Notes: generated by a model from the letters alone, not told the origin. DNA of 64,000 nt from an uncultured Hyphomicrobiales bacterium (GCA_903828145.1 CAIKKY010000010.1:62001-126000); one strand, 5' to 3'. Shown: positions 6,775-16,103, counted from the first letter of the stretch. Made by a program: numbers and translations.

Positions 6775-8298
6775 TCAGACTGGTCCTGCACCCTGATGGG
6801 CTGGCGTGATCTCGCGCTTCTGGCGGCGACGGATCACCGATGAGGGAATATTCATACCCTCGCGGTACTTGGCCACGGTGCGCCGGGCAATCTCGACCCC
6901 GGTTTCCCGGACCAGAACCTCGGCAAGTGTATCGTCTGAGAGAATCGCGTCGGGGGCTTCGGCGTCGATCAGCTGCCGGATGCGATGGCGCACCGACTCA
7001 GCGGAATGATCGGCCTCCCCGCTCGATGACGCGAGCGCGGTCGTGAAGAAATACTTCATGTCGAACACGCCGCGCGGCGTCATCATGTACTTATTGGCCG
7101 TCACGCGGCTGACGGTCGATTCATGCAATTCGATCGCATCGGCCACCATGCGCAGCGTCATCGGCCGCAGATGGGCCACGCCCTGCTCGAGAAACCCGCC
7201 CTGCTGCTTCACGATTTCAGCCGAAACCTTGAGCAGCGTCTGCGCGCGCTGGTCGAGGCTCTTGATGAGCCAGGTCGCGGTGGCAAGGCATTCCGACATG
7301 AAGGCTTTTTCCGCCGGATCGCGCGTCTGGCGCGTCACGCTTGTGTAATAGCTGCGGTTGACGAGGAGGCGCGGCAGCACCTCGGTATTCAGTTCCACCT
7401 GCCAGGCGCCATCAGGCCCCGGCCGTACGAACACATCGGGCACCACCGCTTCCACCGGCCCGACAGCAAAGCCATTGCCGGGGCGGGGCTCCAGCGTGCG
7501 CAGCTCCGCCAGCATGTCAGCGAGATCCTCGCGGTCGCAGCCCACCACGCGGCAGAGCGCGGTAAAATCATGCGCCGCGACCAGATCGAGATGATCGAGC
7601 AGCTTTGCCATCATCGGATCGAAGCGGTCACGGTCCTGCAATTGCAGCATCAGGCATTCGCGCACGTCGCGGGCAAAGAGCCCCGGCGGATCCAGCGTCT
7701 GGAGCAGCGCCAGCACCCGCTCTACCGCCTCAAGGCTTGTACCCAGCTGCGCCGCGATCTCGGCGGGGTCCACCCCGAGATAGCCGGAATCGGTCAGCTC
7801 ATCGGCGAGAAATCGCGCGATCACCCGGTCGCGCGGGTCATCGAGGAGATAGGCCGCCTGGGTTTCCACATGCTCGGCAAGAGAGGGTCGCGACGCGACA
7901 TAGGCCTCAAGGTCTGGCGCGTCTTCACCGCCCTGTGCGGTATTGCGCTCATAGCTCGAAAGCGCATCGCCCCGGTCGGCCCCGGATTGCTCGGGGAAGA
8001 CGTTTTCAACCTCGGTATCATAGCTTTCCGCAATCGATTCCGCGGATTGTTCGCGCTCGGAAAAGCTCACCGTGTCCTCGGACACATCGGGGCTGGCGGC
8101 TGGCTCCACGGGGCCCGCATCATCGCCCGGCTCGCCGCCATCTTCGCGCTCGAGCAGCGGATTGCGCAGCATTTCCACGTCGATGAAGGCGCTGAGTTCG
8201 AGATGGCTGAGCTGCAGCAGCTTGATGGATTGCATCAGCTGCGGGGTGAGGGTTAGCCCCAGCCCCTGCTTCACCTCCAGCCGAGGCGACAGGGCCAT
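6775..8298 (-). CDS. rpoN: RNA polymerase sigma-54 factor RpoN
   Basis: 507 aa from ATG at 8298. The N-terminal activator-interacting region reads MALSPRLEVKQ...LTLTPQLMQSIKLLQLS; an acidic linker (residues about 55-130) follows; the core-binding domain and DNA-binding domain come next, with the diagnostic RpoN box ARRTVAKYRE close to the C-terminus. Sigma-54 directs core RNA polymerase to -24/-12 promoters and needs AAA+ enhancer-binding proteins. The gene lies 91 bp downstream of lptB, in the usual lptB-rpoN-hpf-ptsN order. Upstream in-frame codons to 8385 are considered non-coding because similarity begins at MALSPRLEV. Confidence 0.97.
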   Translation of the reverse strand: MALSPRLEVKQGLGLTLTPQLMQSIKLLQLSHLELSAFIDVEMLRNPLLEREDGGEPGDDAGPVEPAASPDVSEDTVSFSEREQSAESIAESYDTEVENVFPEQSGADRGDALSSYERNTAQGGEDAPDLEAYVASRPSLAEHVETQAAYLLDDPRDRVIARFLADELTDSGYLGVDPAEIAAQLGTSLEAVERVLALLQTLDPPGLFARDVRECLMLQLQDRDRFDPMMAKLLDHLDLVAAHDFTALCRVVGCDREDLADMLAELRTLEPRPGNGFAVGPVEAVVPDVFVRPGPDGAWQVELNTEVLPRLLVNRSYYTSVTRQTRDPAEKAFMSECLATATWLIKSLDQRAQTLLKVSAEIVKQQGGFLEQGVAHLRPMTLRMVADAIELHESTVSRVTANKYMMTPRGVFDMKYFFTTALASSSGEADHSAESVRHRIRQLIDAEAPDAILSDDTLAEVLVRETGVEIARRTVAKYREGMNIPSSVIRRRQKREITPAHQGAGPV

Positions 8299-8389
8299 CG
8301 ATCTCTCTCCATGAGCGGCAGACCGAGGCAATGTGCCTGCTTTCAGCCCGCCGGGCAAGGAAGCAACGCAAAAAGCGTGCCACAATCAA

Positions 8390-9157
8390 CTACACAGTAA
8401 AGCTGTCTCCCAGATAGACGCGCCGCGCTTCTGGATCGGCGATGATGGTTTCGGGCTTGCCCTGCAGCATCACCCGGCCATCGTGGATCAGGTAGGCCCG
8501 GTCCACCAGCGACAGGGTTTCCCGCACTGCATGGTCGGTGATCAGCACACCAATGCCGCGCTCGGTCAGGTGCCGCACCAGACCTTTGACTTCGTTGACG
8601 GCAATTGGATCGACACCGGCAAACGGCTCATCGAGCAGGATGAAAGCCGGATCGGCGGCCACCGCCCGCGCAATTTCGAGCCGTCGGCGTTCGCCGCCCG
8701 AAAGCGCCATCGCGCTGGATTTTGCGAGATGCCCGATGGAGAATTCGTCAAGCAGCGCCGCCGCCCGCTTGCGTCGCGCGGCCTGACCGGCCACATGGCC
8801 TTCCAGGATCGCCAGCACATTGTCCACAACGCTGAGGCCCCTGAAAATCGAGGGCTCCTGCGGCAGATAGCCCAGGCCCAGGCGCCCGCGCTGGAACAGC
8901 GGCAGATGCGTGACGGGCAGCCCATCGAGCAGGATTTCACCGGCATCGGGGGGCACAAGGCCCATGATCATGGTGAATACAGTGGTCTTGCCCGCACCAT
9001 TGGGGCCCAATAGCCCCACGGCTTCGCCGCGCCGCAAGGCAAGGCTCACGTCTTCCACCACCACGCGCTTGCCAAACGCCTTGCGGAGGCCGTGGGCCAC
9101 AAGCCAGCCCGTCTGGTCAATGCCGCCCTGGGCGGGAGTGCGGTGCTGTGCGGTCAT
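8390..9157 (-). CDS. lptB: LPS export ABC transporter ATPase LptB
   Basis: 255 aa. ABC ATPase with Walker A GPNGAGKTT, Q-loop YLPQEPSIFRGL, signature LSGGERRRLEIARA, Walker B ILLDEPFAGVDP and H-loop DHAVRET. The YLPQEPSIFR segment is typical of LptB. LptB powers extraction of LPS from the inner membrane through LptF/G and its delivery to the LptC-LptA bridge. Its start overlaps the lptA stop by four bases, indicating translational coupling. An extension of about 15 residues precedes the fold. LptF/G are not in this window. Confidence 0.97.
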   Translation of the reverse strand: MTAQHRTPAQGGIDQTGWLVAHGLRKAFGKRVVVEDVSLALRRGEAVGLLGPNGAGKTTVFTMIMGLVPPDAGEILLDGLPVTHLPLFQRGRLGLGYLPQEPSIFRGLSVVDNVLAILEGHVAGQAARRKRAAALLDEFSIGHLAKSSAMALSGGERRRLEIARAVAADPAFILLDEPFAGVDPIAVNEVKGLVRHLTERGIGVLITDHAVRETLSLVDRAYLIHDGRVMLQGKPETIIADPEARRVYLGDSFTV

Positions 9158-9606
9158 TTGGGGGTAAATACGCCGGACACCCGGCCTCCCTTGCCCGAAG
9201 AGAAGGTCGAGCTTTTCTGGCCGAGGTCAATCAGCAGCTCGGGCCCGTTCATCGTGCCCTGGGCATTGATCACCTGCACATTACCCGACAGCCGGATTTG
9301 CTGGCTGGCTGGATCAAAATCTGCCGTATCGCCCGAGGCCTTCTGCCCGCTGGTATTCACGTGAACCCGCCCGGTGGCCACCATGCGGTCCACATCGCCC
9401 CCGCCGCCTGCGGCGTAATAGACCACAACCTTTTCGGCGGTCAGCGTCAGGTCGCCCCGGGTCACCACCACATTGCCAACAAATGTGGCCGTACCGGCAT
9501 CTTCGGCAATGGAAAACTGGTCAGCCGTGATCTTCACCGGGGTGGCTGCCGCGACCGGCAGCACAAGCCCGACCATAAAGAGCAGCGCCATAAGCCAGGC
9601 CTTCAC
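9154..9606 (-). CDS. lptA: LPS transport periplasmic protein LptA
   Basis: 150 aa. A signal peptide (MKAWLMALLFMVGLVLPVAAA) precedes a single OstA beta-jellyroll: VKITADQFSIAEDAGTATFVGNVVVTRGDLTL, then a second strand repeat near GRVHVNTSGQKASGDTADFD. LptA polymerises into the periplasmic bridge carrying LPS from LptC to LptD. Both ends overlap neighbours by four bases (lptC before, lptB after), marking a tight lptC-lptA-lptB operon. Length is at the short end of the family, as often in alphaproteobacteria. Confidence 0.94.
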   Translation of the reverse strand: MKAWLMALLFMVGLVLPVAAATPVKITADQFSIAEDAGTATFVGNVVVTRGDLTLTAEKVVVYYAAGGGGDVDRMVATGRVHVNTSGQKASGDTADFDPASQQIRLSGNVQVINAQGTMNGPELLIDLGQKSSTFSSGKGGRVSGVFTPK

Positions 9607-10247
9607 TGAGCCGTCTCCTGTTGCGTCTCGCCCGGGGTCATCGGCAGGGTCACCTCGACACCGGTAAAAGTGTACTGCCCGGTATGCGTATCATACTGCC
9701 CCGAACGCGCCAAAAGCGTGGCGCCATCGGCAAAGCGCAGCGCAAGAGCACCTGTCCGGTAGAGCCCCGCCCCAAGATCGGCGTCGATGGGACCAATGGT
9801 CCCCACCATGCCATCGGAGCCGACAAGCGCTGTCTCCTCCGGCAGGGTCAGGTATTGGGCGGCGAGGCGCAGGGTTCCGGTCGGCGACGTGAGCGTGAGA
9901 AGCGGCGCCTGATTGGGGGGCGCGCGCACCAGTCGCGCGGCACGCAAATCGATCGTATCGGCCGCCTTGGCCGAAATCCGCGCCTCGCGGGCCGAAGCCT
10001 CGTAGACTGAGCCATCGTCGCCCGTCACCGACAGGCGCGGCGCCTCGACCATCAACTGGTCGCGGTCGATGCTGATCGACGCGACGCTCAGCTGCTGGCC
10101 GATCATGCCCAGACCCAGAACGGCGAGCAGATAGACCAGCACCGCAGCCGCGAGCGCGGGCACCACCACGCGCAGCGTCCCGACCAACCGGTTGCGCAGC
10201 AGCAGCCGCGCATAGATGGATTGCCGGGGCGCGTCGGCCACGCTCAT
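9603..10247 (-). CDS. lptC: LPS export system protein LptC
   Basis: 214 aa with one N-terminal membrane anchor (LRVVVPALAAAVLVYLLAVLGLGM, residues about 25-48) and a periplasmic OstA-like domain. LptC receives LPS from LptB2FG and passes it to LptA. Assignment rests on the anchor-plus-jellyroll architecture, DUF1239-like character and its position directly before lptA; primary sequence in this family is poorly conserved. Its first base is the last base of the rnd gene stop, so rnd and lpt genes form one transcription unit, as is common in alphaproteobacteria. Confidence 0.9.
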   Translation of the reverse strand: MSVADAPRQSIYARLLLRNRLVGTLRVVVPALAAAVLVYLLAVLGLGMIGQQLSVASISIDRDQLMVEAPRLSVTGDDGSVYEASAREARISAKAADTIDLRAARLVRAPPNQAPLLTLTSPTGTLRLAAQYLTLPEETALVGSDGMVGTIGPIDADLGAGLYRTGALALRFADGATLLARSGQYDTHTGQYTFTGVEVTLPMTPGETQQETAQ

Positions 10248-10861
10248 CAGCTATGGGCGAAAATATCGGCCTCGTCCCAACCCTGAAGGTCGAGATCGAT
10301 CCGGTGCTGCAGGAAATCCATGCAGGCCCGCGCCAGCGCCTGTCGGCCCTCGCGCTGCAGCATGCGGTCGAGGTGCCGTTTCAGGTCGTGCAGATAGAGC
10401 ACATCCGAGGCCGCATAATCGAGCTGGGCATCGGTGATCTTGTCCGCCCCCCAATCCGACGATTGCTGCTGCTTGGAGAGATCAACGTTGAGCAGCTCCT
10501 TCACAAGGTCCTTGAGCCCGTGCCGGTCGGTATAGGTGCGCGCCAGACGGCTGGCGATCTTGGTGCAATAGACCGGCCCGGTGATGACCCCGAAGCGGTG
10601 CTTCAGCACGGCCATGTCGAAGCGGGCGTAATGGAAGATCTTGGTCACGCCGGGGTCGGCCAACAGCTTTTTCAGGTTGGGTGCGTCGGTGAGATCCTTG
10701 GGGATCTGGACCACGTCGGCGCTGCCGTCGCCGGGCGAGAGCTGCACCACGCACAGCCGGTCGCGGCGGGGGTCGAGCCCCATGGTTTCGGTATCGATGG
10801 CGACCTCGCGCGTGTAGCGGCTCAGGTCGGGCAGGTCGCCCCGGTGCAGTCTCGTGGCCAT
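10247..10861 (-). CDS. rnd: Ribonuclease D-like DEDDy 3'-5' exoribonuclease
   Basis: 204 aa from ATG at 10861. Exonuclease motif I is AIDTETMGLD (D23, E25), motif II lies in the FHYARFDMAVLKHRF segment, and motif III is LDYAASDVLYL with the Y-x3-D of DEDDy nucleases. The protein is the short alphaproteobacterial form with only the catalytic domain and no HRDC domains, unlike E. coli RNase D (375 aa), so the exact RNA substrates (tRNA 3' trimming or general turnover) are uncertain. It heads the lptCAB-rpoN cluster and is divergent from the sugar dehydratase gene across a 110 bp gap. Confidence 0.88.
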   Translation of the reverse strand: MATRLHRGDLPDLSRYTREVAIDTETMGLDPRRDRLCVVQLSPGDGSADVVQIPKDLTDAPNLKKLLADPGVTKIFHYARFDMAVLKHRFGVITGPVYCTKIASRLARTYTDRHGLKDLVKELLNVDLSKQQQSSDWGADKITDAQLDYAASDVLYLHDLKRHLDRMLQREGRQALARACMDFLQHRIDLDLQGWDEADIFAHS

Positions 10862-10971
10862 GTCAGATTTCCAATTACACAGACTTTGCTGATGCCACAG
10901 CAGAAACGCGTTGGAAAGACCATGCCACTTTGGATACATCTCCAACCCGAACCGGATTCGGCGTGGGGGCC

Positions 10972-12834
10972 ATGGACGTTCTCGGACAGGTCAGGGATCG
11001 CGTAAGCGGTCTATCGCGTGCAAATAAACGTTTTTTGATGATCGCGTTCGACGTGATCGCGCTGCTTTGTGTGCTTTGGCTCAGCTTTTTTGTGCGCCTG
11101 GGCGGCAGTTTCACCCCCAATGGGCAGCACGTTCTGCTCATGCTGCTGGCGCCGGTGCTGGCCATTCCGGTGTTCGTGCGGCACGGTCTTTATCGCGCCG
11201 TCATCCGCTATCTGCCCGACAGGGCCCTGTTCACAATTATCCAGGCCATGCTGCTCGCCACGCTCTTGTGGGTGGCGGCGCTGTTTCTGGCCGAAGCGAC
11301 ACGGTGGGCGGTCTTCCCGCGAACCGTGCCGTTTTTCTACTTTTCCTTCGGCACCGTGGTTATTGCCGGGTCGCGCTTCCTCGCCAAGTCGCTGCTCTGG
11401 CTGCCGGAGCGGCAGGTGGGTCGCTCGGGCGGGGTGGTGATCTATGGCGCCGGGCAAGCCGGCACGCAACTGGCCGGCGCGTTGAGTGGCCAGGGTGGCG
11501 CCTATGTCGCCGGCTTCCTTGATGATGATCCGAGCCTCTGGGGCCGCGACATGATGGGCGTGCGGGTGTTTCCGCCCGACCAGTTGCCCGAGCTCGTGAA
11601 AAATCGCGGTGTGGCCGAAGTGATCGTCACGCTTGATTCGGCTGATCGCACCCGCCGCGCCGATGTGATTTCACGGCTGGGCAATCTCGGCGTGAAAATC
11701 CGGGCGCTACCGGCCATCGCGGACATCGCCTCGGGCAAATATATCGTCAATCAGCTGCGCGAGATCGACATCGACGATCTGCTGGGCCGCTCGTCTGTCC
11801 CGGCAGATCCGGCGCTGATTGCCAGCCTGTTGGAAAACAAAGTCGTGCTCGTGACCGGGGCGGGCGGCTCCATCGGGTCCGAACTCTGCCGCCACATCGT
11901 GCGCTGGAAGCCGCAGCGGCTCGTGCTGTTCGAAGCCAATGAATATGCGCTGTACGAACTTGAGCGCCGCCTGCGGCCGCTCAGCGACGTGCCGCTTGTG
12001 CCCGTGCTGGGCTCGGTAGCCGATGCTGCCCTCGTGCGCCGCACGCTGGCCAATCTGACCCCCGACGTGATTTTCCACGCCGCGGCGCACAAGCATGTGC
12101 CGCTGGTTGAAATGAACCCCATTGAGGGGGTGCGCAACAATGTGTTCGGCACCCGCATCCTCACCGAAGCCGCCTGCAAGGCCGGTGTCGGGCGGCTGGT
12201 GCTCATTTCCACAGACAAGGCTGTGCGCCCCAGTTCGGTGATGGGCGCCACCAAGCGCTGGGCCGAACTGATCGTGCGCTATTTCGCCGAGGCCAGCGGG
12301 CCCGATCAGCGCTTCTGCGCTGTGCGCTTTGGCAATGTGCTGGGCTCCTACGGCTCGGTTGTGCCGCTGTTTCGCGAGCAGATCACTGCCGGTGGTCCGG
12401 TGACGCTCACCGATTCGCGCATGACGCGCTATTTCATGTCGATCCACGAGGCCGCCGAGCTGATCCTGCAGGCGGGGGCCCTCAGCGAAGGTGGCGACAT
12501 TTTCCTGCTGGATATGGGCGAACAGGTCCGCATTCGCGACCTGGCTGAGAACATGATCCGCCTCGCCGGGCTCAGCGTGCGCAGCGCCGAAGAGCCCGAC
12601 GGCGATATCGCCATTGTCGAAACCGGCACCCGCCCCGGCGAAAAGCTGACCGAGGAACTGTTTTACGATCCGGCCCATGCCCGGCCCACGGTACAGCCGC
12701 GGATTTTCCGCTCGCCCTCAGCGGCGCGACGGCCCGATGACCTGATTCCGGCTCTCGATGAGCTTGTCACAGCGGTAGAGGCCGAAGACGAAGCCGCGCT
12801 GCGCCGCGTGCTGTTCGCCTACGTAGCCGAATAG
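10972..12834 (+). CDS. Membrane UDP-sugar 4,6-dehydratase, FlaA1/WbpM/CapD family
   Basis: 620 aa from ATG at 10972 (GGGGG just upstream; TTG at 10930 would add 14 residues). Four hydrophobic segments fill residues about 20-145, then a Rossmann domain (VVIYGAGQAGTQLAGAL, 155-171) and a catalytic SDR domain with VTGAGGSIGSELC near 295. The active site has the Ser-Met-Lys form of this family: S413 in ISTDKAVRP, M424 and K428 in VMGATKR, instead of Tyr-x3-Lys. Members convert UDP-GlcNAc to a 4-keto-6-deoxy sugar for polysaccharides or glycoproteins. No glycan gene cluster surrounds it, so the product is unknown. Confidence 0.9.
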   Translation: MDVLGQVRDRVSGLSRANKRFLMIAFDVIALLCVLWLSFFVRLGGSFTPNGQHVLLMLLAPVLAIPVFVRHGLYRAVIRYLPDRALFTIIQAMLLATLLWVAALFLAEATRWAVFPRTVPFFYFSFGTVVIAGSRFLAKSLLWLPERQVGRSGGVVIYGAGQAGTQLAGALSGQGGAYVAGFLDDDPSLWGRDMMGVRVFPPDQLPELVKNRGVAEVIVTLDSADRTRRADVISRLGNLGVKIRALPAIADIASGKYIVNQLREIDIDDLLGRSSVPADPALIASLLENKVVLVTGAGGSIGSELCRHIVRWKPQRLVLFEANEYALYELERRLRPLSDVPLVPVLGSVADAALVRRTLANLTPDVIFHAAAHKHVPLVEMNPIEGVRNNVFGTRILTEAACKAGVGRLVLISTDKAVRPSSVMGATKRWAELIVRYFAEASGPDQRFCAVRFGNVLGSYGSVVPLFREQITAGGPVTLTDSRMTRYFMSIHEAAELILQAGALSEGGDIFLLDMGEQVRIRDLAENMIRLAGLSVRSAEEPDGDIAIVETGTRPGEKLTEELFYDPAHARPTVQPRIFRSPSAARRPDDLIPALDELVTAVEAEDEAALRRVLFAYVAE

Positions 12835-12935
12835 GTCGGCCGAACGGCGGCAGGCCGCAGTCTGGTGATTGCGCCCTTTGTCCTGTTTACGCGCGGCTCC
12901 GGCCCGCTAAAGTGTAGGAAAAAGCTGGAGGACTC

Positions 12936-13901
12936 ATGCCGTTTTTTGATTTGAAGGGTGCCGAACTGGCCGCCTATCGCTCTACGACGCCCGAACCCAG
13001 GGATTTTGATGCCTTCTGGCAGGCGACGCTCGCCGAAGCGCGGCAACACCCGCTGGCCGCGCAGTTCACGCCCGTCGATGCCGGGCTGGCGCTGGTGGAT
13101 TGCTATGATGTCACGTTCAACGGCTTTGGCGGCCACCCGATCAAGGGCTGGTATCTGAAGCCCAGGGGCGTGCAATCCGGCCTTGCGGCGGTCGTGAAGT
13201 TCATCGGCTACGGCGGTGGGCGCGGTTTTCTGCATGAGCACCTGATGTGGCCGGCGAGCGGCCGCGCACTGCTCGTTATGGATACGCGCGGGCAGGGCAG
13301 CACCTGGTCGCGCGGCGATACGCCCGATCCGTCAGCCGGCGATCCGGCACACCCGGGCTTTATGACGCGCGGCCTCGCCGCGCGGGAGAGCTACTATTAT
13401 CGGCGTGTCTATACCGATGGGGTGCGCGCCATTGAGGCCGCACTGACGCGACCCGAAATCGACCCGGCGAAAATCGCCGTCGTCGGCGGCAGCCAGGGCG
13501 GCGGCATTGCCATTGCCGTGGCGGGCCTTGCCCCCGCTGTGGCAGCGGCCATGCCCGATGTGCCCTTCCTCTCGGATTTCCGCCGCGCCGTGGGCCTCGC
13601 CGCGCGAGACCCCTATGGCGAAATCGTGCGCTATCTCGCGGTGCATCGCGAAAAGATCGACCAGAGCTTCACGACGCTCGGCTATTTCGATGGCGTCAAT
13701 TTCGCGCGCCGGGCCATGGCCGCCGCTTTGTTTTCCGTGGCGGAAATGGACGACATCTGCCCGCCCTCGACCGTCTACGCGGCTTTCAATGCCTGGGGCG
13801 GCACAAAGGCGATTGAGAGCTACACCTATAACAACCACGAAGGCGGGGGCCCCTATCAGGACCGTCGCCAGCTCGAGTGGCTCAGTGAAACGGGGCTTTA
13901 A
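12936..13901 (+). CDS. AXE1-family acetylxylan esterase / cephalosporin-C deacetylase
   Basis: 321 aa, ATG at 12936 with GGAGG upstream. Alpha/beta hydrolase of the AXE1 family: GFGGHPIKGWYLKPRG near residue 63, DTRGQG near 116, nucleophile S186 in GGSQGG, Asp in AEMDDICPP (272-273) and H301 in NNHEGG, a complete catalytic triad. The family removes acetyl groups from xylo-oligosaccharides, other acetylated sugars and cephalosporin C in the cytoplasm; no signal peptide is present. No xylan-degrading neighbours, so the physiological substrate is open. It overlaps the convergent methyltransferase gene by four bases, without a terminator between them. Confidence 0.9.
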   Translation: MPFFDLKGAELAAYRSTTPEPRDFDAFWQATLAEARQHPLAAQFTPVDAGLALVDCYDVTFNGFGGHPIKGWYLKPRGVQSGLAAVVKFIGYGGGRGFLHEHLMWPASGRALLVMDTRGQGSTWSRGDTPDPSAGDPAHPGFMTRGLAARESYYYRRVYTDGVRAIEAALTRPEIDPAKIAVVGGSQGGGIAIAVAGLAPAVAAAMPDVPFLSDFRRAVGLAARDPYGEIVRYLAVHREKIDQSFTTLGYFDGVNFARRAMAAALFSVAEMDDICPPSTVYAAFNAWGGTKAIESYTYNNHEGGGPYQDRRQLEWLSETGL

Positions 13902-14674
13902 CGCCGCCCTTTGACGGCATGGGCCCGGGCGGAGAACCGCAGCGGGCCCGTGCCGCCTCCCGTGCGCGCCGCAACCGCGCGGCGCACCCCGGCCAACATG
14001 TCAGGCGAAAGCGCCGCGAGGATCGGGGCCAGCACCGGCGCGGTGGTGGCCATCTGCCAGTAGCTGTCAAAATCCGGGTAGTCGCGCTCAACCGTGATGA
14101 CCCGGGTTTCAACTTCCATCAGCCCCGCATCGCGCCACAGGGTCGTGAGGGCTTCAAGCTCTGCTGCCTCGGGGTGGGGCGGGGGTATCGGCGGATGCCC
14201 GATCTCGGCGATGGCCGCGTTCAGCGGGTGATAGGGAAAGCCGCCCCCCAGATAGTCCCACACATAGCTTGATACGGTACCGCCTGCGCGCGTGACCCGC
14301 GCCATCTCGGCGATGCCGCGCGGCGGATCCGGCATGAAAAACACCACAAGGCCGCTTGTGGCATGATCGACGCTGCCGGTATCGAGCGGTAGCGCCATAG
14401 CATCGCCCACCTCGAACCGCGCCGCTGCCGCACCGGGCCGCTTTTTTGCATAGTCGACCTGCGGCGCTGACGGATCAACGCCGGTGATCGAGAGCGGTTT
14501 GACCCTTTCGATCAGCAATTCGGTAAAGGCCCCGCTGCCGCAGCCCACATCGATCCAGCGTTCGCCAGAGGGGGGCGCGAGCCAGGTGAGGAACGCATCG
14601 CCCACCTTGCGGCTCCACACGCCCATCATCTGCTCATAGGTTGAACCATTGCTGAACCGGATTTCCGGGTTCAT
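13898..14674 (-). CDS. SAM-dependent class I methyltransferase
   Basis: 258 aa, ATG at 14674. Rossmann-fold methyltransferase: motif I WIDVGCGSGAFTELL near residue 40, the acidic end of strand 2 in ITGVDPS, GDAMALPLDTGSVDHATSG (motifs II/III) and MARVTRAGGTVSSYVWDY. It resembles the UbiE/COQ5-like small-molecule group (Methyltransf_11). Substrate cannot be deduced; neighbours (esterase, tRNA) give no pathway. It converges on the AXE1 esterase with a four-base overlap, so mutual transcriptional interference is possible. Confidence 0.88.
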   Translation of the reverse strand: MNPEIRFSNGSTYEQMMGVWSRKVGDAFLTWLAPPSGERWIDVGCGSGAFTELLIERVKPLSITGVDPSAPQVDYAKKRPGAAAARFEVGDAMALPLDTGSVDHATSGLVVFFMPDPPRGIAEMARVTRAGGTVSSYVWDYLGGGFPYHPLNAAIAEIGHPPIPPPHPEAAELEALTTLWRDAGLMEVETRVITVERDYPDFDSYWQMATTAPVLAPILAALSPDMLAGVRRAVAARTGGGTGPLRFSARAHAVKGRR

Positions 14675-14786
14675 GGCGCGTCTCCCTCGCTAGACCCCAA
14701 TCAAGACGCCTTCCCCCGGCAGGGGTCAAGCGCTGGCAAATGGGGGCGGACGTACCGGAAAAGCGGCAGAAGCCGCACGGCCCCGC

Positions 14787-14817
14787 GAAAAAAACAAAGG
14801 CGCCCCGAAGGGCGCCT
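14787..14817 (-). terminator. Rho-independent terminator of tRNA-Leu
   Basis: On the minus strand a 7 bp GC-rich stem (AGGCGCC with GGCGCCT, six-base loop) spans 14798-14817 and is followed by a T-rich run (14787-14797). It lies 17 bp beyond the tRNA 3' end. Confidence 0.85.
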
Positions 14818-14833
14818 GTTGTCGTCGAACCCT

Positions 14834-14918
14834 TGGTGCCCTGGAGAAGACTCGAACTTCCACGTCTTTCGACACACGGACCTGAACCGTGCGCGTCTAC
14901 CAATTCCGCCACCAGGGC
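14834..14918 (-). tRNA. tRNA-Leu (anticodon CAG)
   Basis: The minus strand folds as a class II tRNA of 85 nt. The acceptor stem pairs GCCCTGG with CCAGGGC, the D-arm holds AATTGGTAGA, the anticodon stem CACGG/CCGTG encloses TTCAGGT (anticodon CAG, reading CUG), a long variable arm follows (TGTCGAAAGACGT), and the T-loop is TTCGAGT. The discriminator A and the CCA end are encoded. A terminator follows directly. Confidence 0.97.
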
Positions 14919-15091
14919 AAACCGATGGGCGCCGGTTCCCTAGGGGATAGGCTGCGCACTGTCAACGCTCTTTCGCTGCCGCGATGGAATGCATGGGGGA
15001 CGAGACACTGTGCGGTACTCGACAGGGGCACCCCCCCGCGTTAGAAGCGCGGCAACCCTGATATATTTCTCGCCCAACGGAGCTTTGAGCC

Positions 15092-16054
15092 ATGGACAAA
15101 TCCAAGCTGGTCACCATTTTCGGCGGCTCGGGTTTTGTGGGAACTCAAATTGTTCAGCGGCTTGCCCGCGCAGGCTACCGCGTGCGCGTTGCCGTGCGTC
15201 GGCCCGATCTCGCCGGCCATGTGAAGCCGCTCGGCGGCGTGGGTCAGGTGATGCCGATTCAGGCCAATGTCCGCAACCGCGACTCGGTTGAACGCGCCAT
15301 TCGCGGGGCCGATGTCGTCATCAATCTCGTGGGCATCGGTTTTGAAAGCGGCAAGCAGCGCTTCCGCGCCGTGCACACCATGGGCGCCCGCTATATCGCC
15401 GAGGCGTCGGCCGCCTTTGGGGTGCAGCACCTCGTGCACATGTCGGCGCTGGGCGCCGATGCGCAGAGCCCGTCGATCTACGCGCGCACCAAGGCGCTTG
15501 GTGAGGCCGAAATCCTGAAGGCCTTCCCCAAGGCCGTGATCCTGCGGCCCTCGATCATCTTTGGGCAGGGCGATGGCTTCTTCAACCTCTATGGGCGTCT
15601 GGCCCGCCTGTTCCCGGTTCTGCCGGTGATCGGGGCACGCTCGCGCTTTCAGCCGATCTATGTCGGCGATGTGGCCGATGCTTTTGTGGCCGCCGCCGAG
15701 GGCAAGGTCGAGGGCGGCCGGATTTACGAGCTGGGCGGGCCCGAGACCCTGACACACCGCGACCTGGTGGCGCGCGTGCTGCACGAAACGCACCGCAGCA
15801 ATCTGCTGCTGTCGCTGCCGGCGGCCGTGGGCAAGCTGATGGCCATTCCCTTCATGGCGCTGCCGTGGCCGCCGCTCGTAACCCTCGATCAGGTCGAACT
15901 GCTGGGGGCCGATAATGTGGTCTCTCCCGCAGCCAGCACCGAGGGGCGGACGATTGCCGCCTTCGGCATCGAGCCCACCGGCATGGCGGCGATCCTCCAC
16001 ACCTACATGTGGCGCTTCATGAAAAACGGCCAGTTCGACCGCAAGATCGCCTGA
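15092..16054 (+). CDS. NDUFA9-like NAD(P)-binding protein (complex I accessory family)
   Basis: 320 aa, ATG at 15092. Atypical short-chain dehydrogenase with the N-terminal nucleotide-binding motif TIFGGSGFVGTQIV (residues 8-21), ADVVINLVGI near 70, YARTKALGEAE as the Y-x3-K-like segment, and a C-terminal hydrophobic stretch LMAIPFMALPWPPL. Such proteins are the alphaproteobacterial counterparts of the mitochondrial 39 kDa complex I subunit; in bacteria they are usually annotated as complex I NDUFA9 family but their function is not settled. No nuo genes are nearby. It ends in a strong terminator at 16078-16103. Confidence 0.88.
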   Translation: MDKSKLVTIFGGSGFVGTQIVQRLARAGYRVRVAVRRPDLAGHVKPLGGVGQVMPIQANVRNRDSVERAIRGADVVINLVGIGFESGKQRFRAVHTMGARYIAEASAAFGVQHLVHMSALGADAQSPSIYARTKALGEAEILKAFPKAVILRPSIIFGQGDGFFNLYGRLARLFPVLPVIGARSRFQPIYVGDVADAFVAAAEGKVEGGRIYELGGPETLTHRDLVARVLHETHRSNLLLSLPAAVGKLMAIPFMALPWPPLVTLDQVELLGADNVVSPAASTEGRTIAAFGIEPTGMAAILHTYMWRFMKNGQFDRKIA

Positions 16055-16077
16055 CGCGCTCCCGATCACGGCTTTGA

Positions 16078-16103
16078 GCCCCGGAGCGATCCGGGGCTTT
16101 TTT
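16078..16103 (+). terminator. Rho-independent terminator after NDUFA9-like gene
   Basis: GCCCCGG (16078-16084), a six-base loop and CCGGGGC (16091-16097) form a perfect 7 bp stem followed by six T (16098-16103), 24 bp after the stop codon. Confidence 0.93.

Noticed and set aside
14634..14912. Open frame overlapping tRNA-Leu
   Set aside because: Its N-terminus is the translated tRNA gene and the rest crosses the terminator; not a protein gene.
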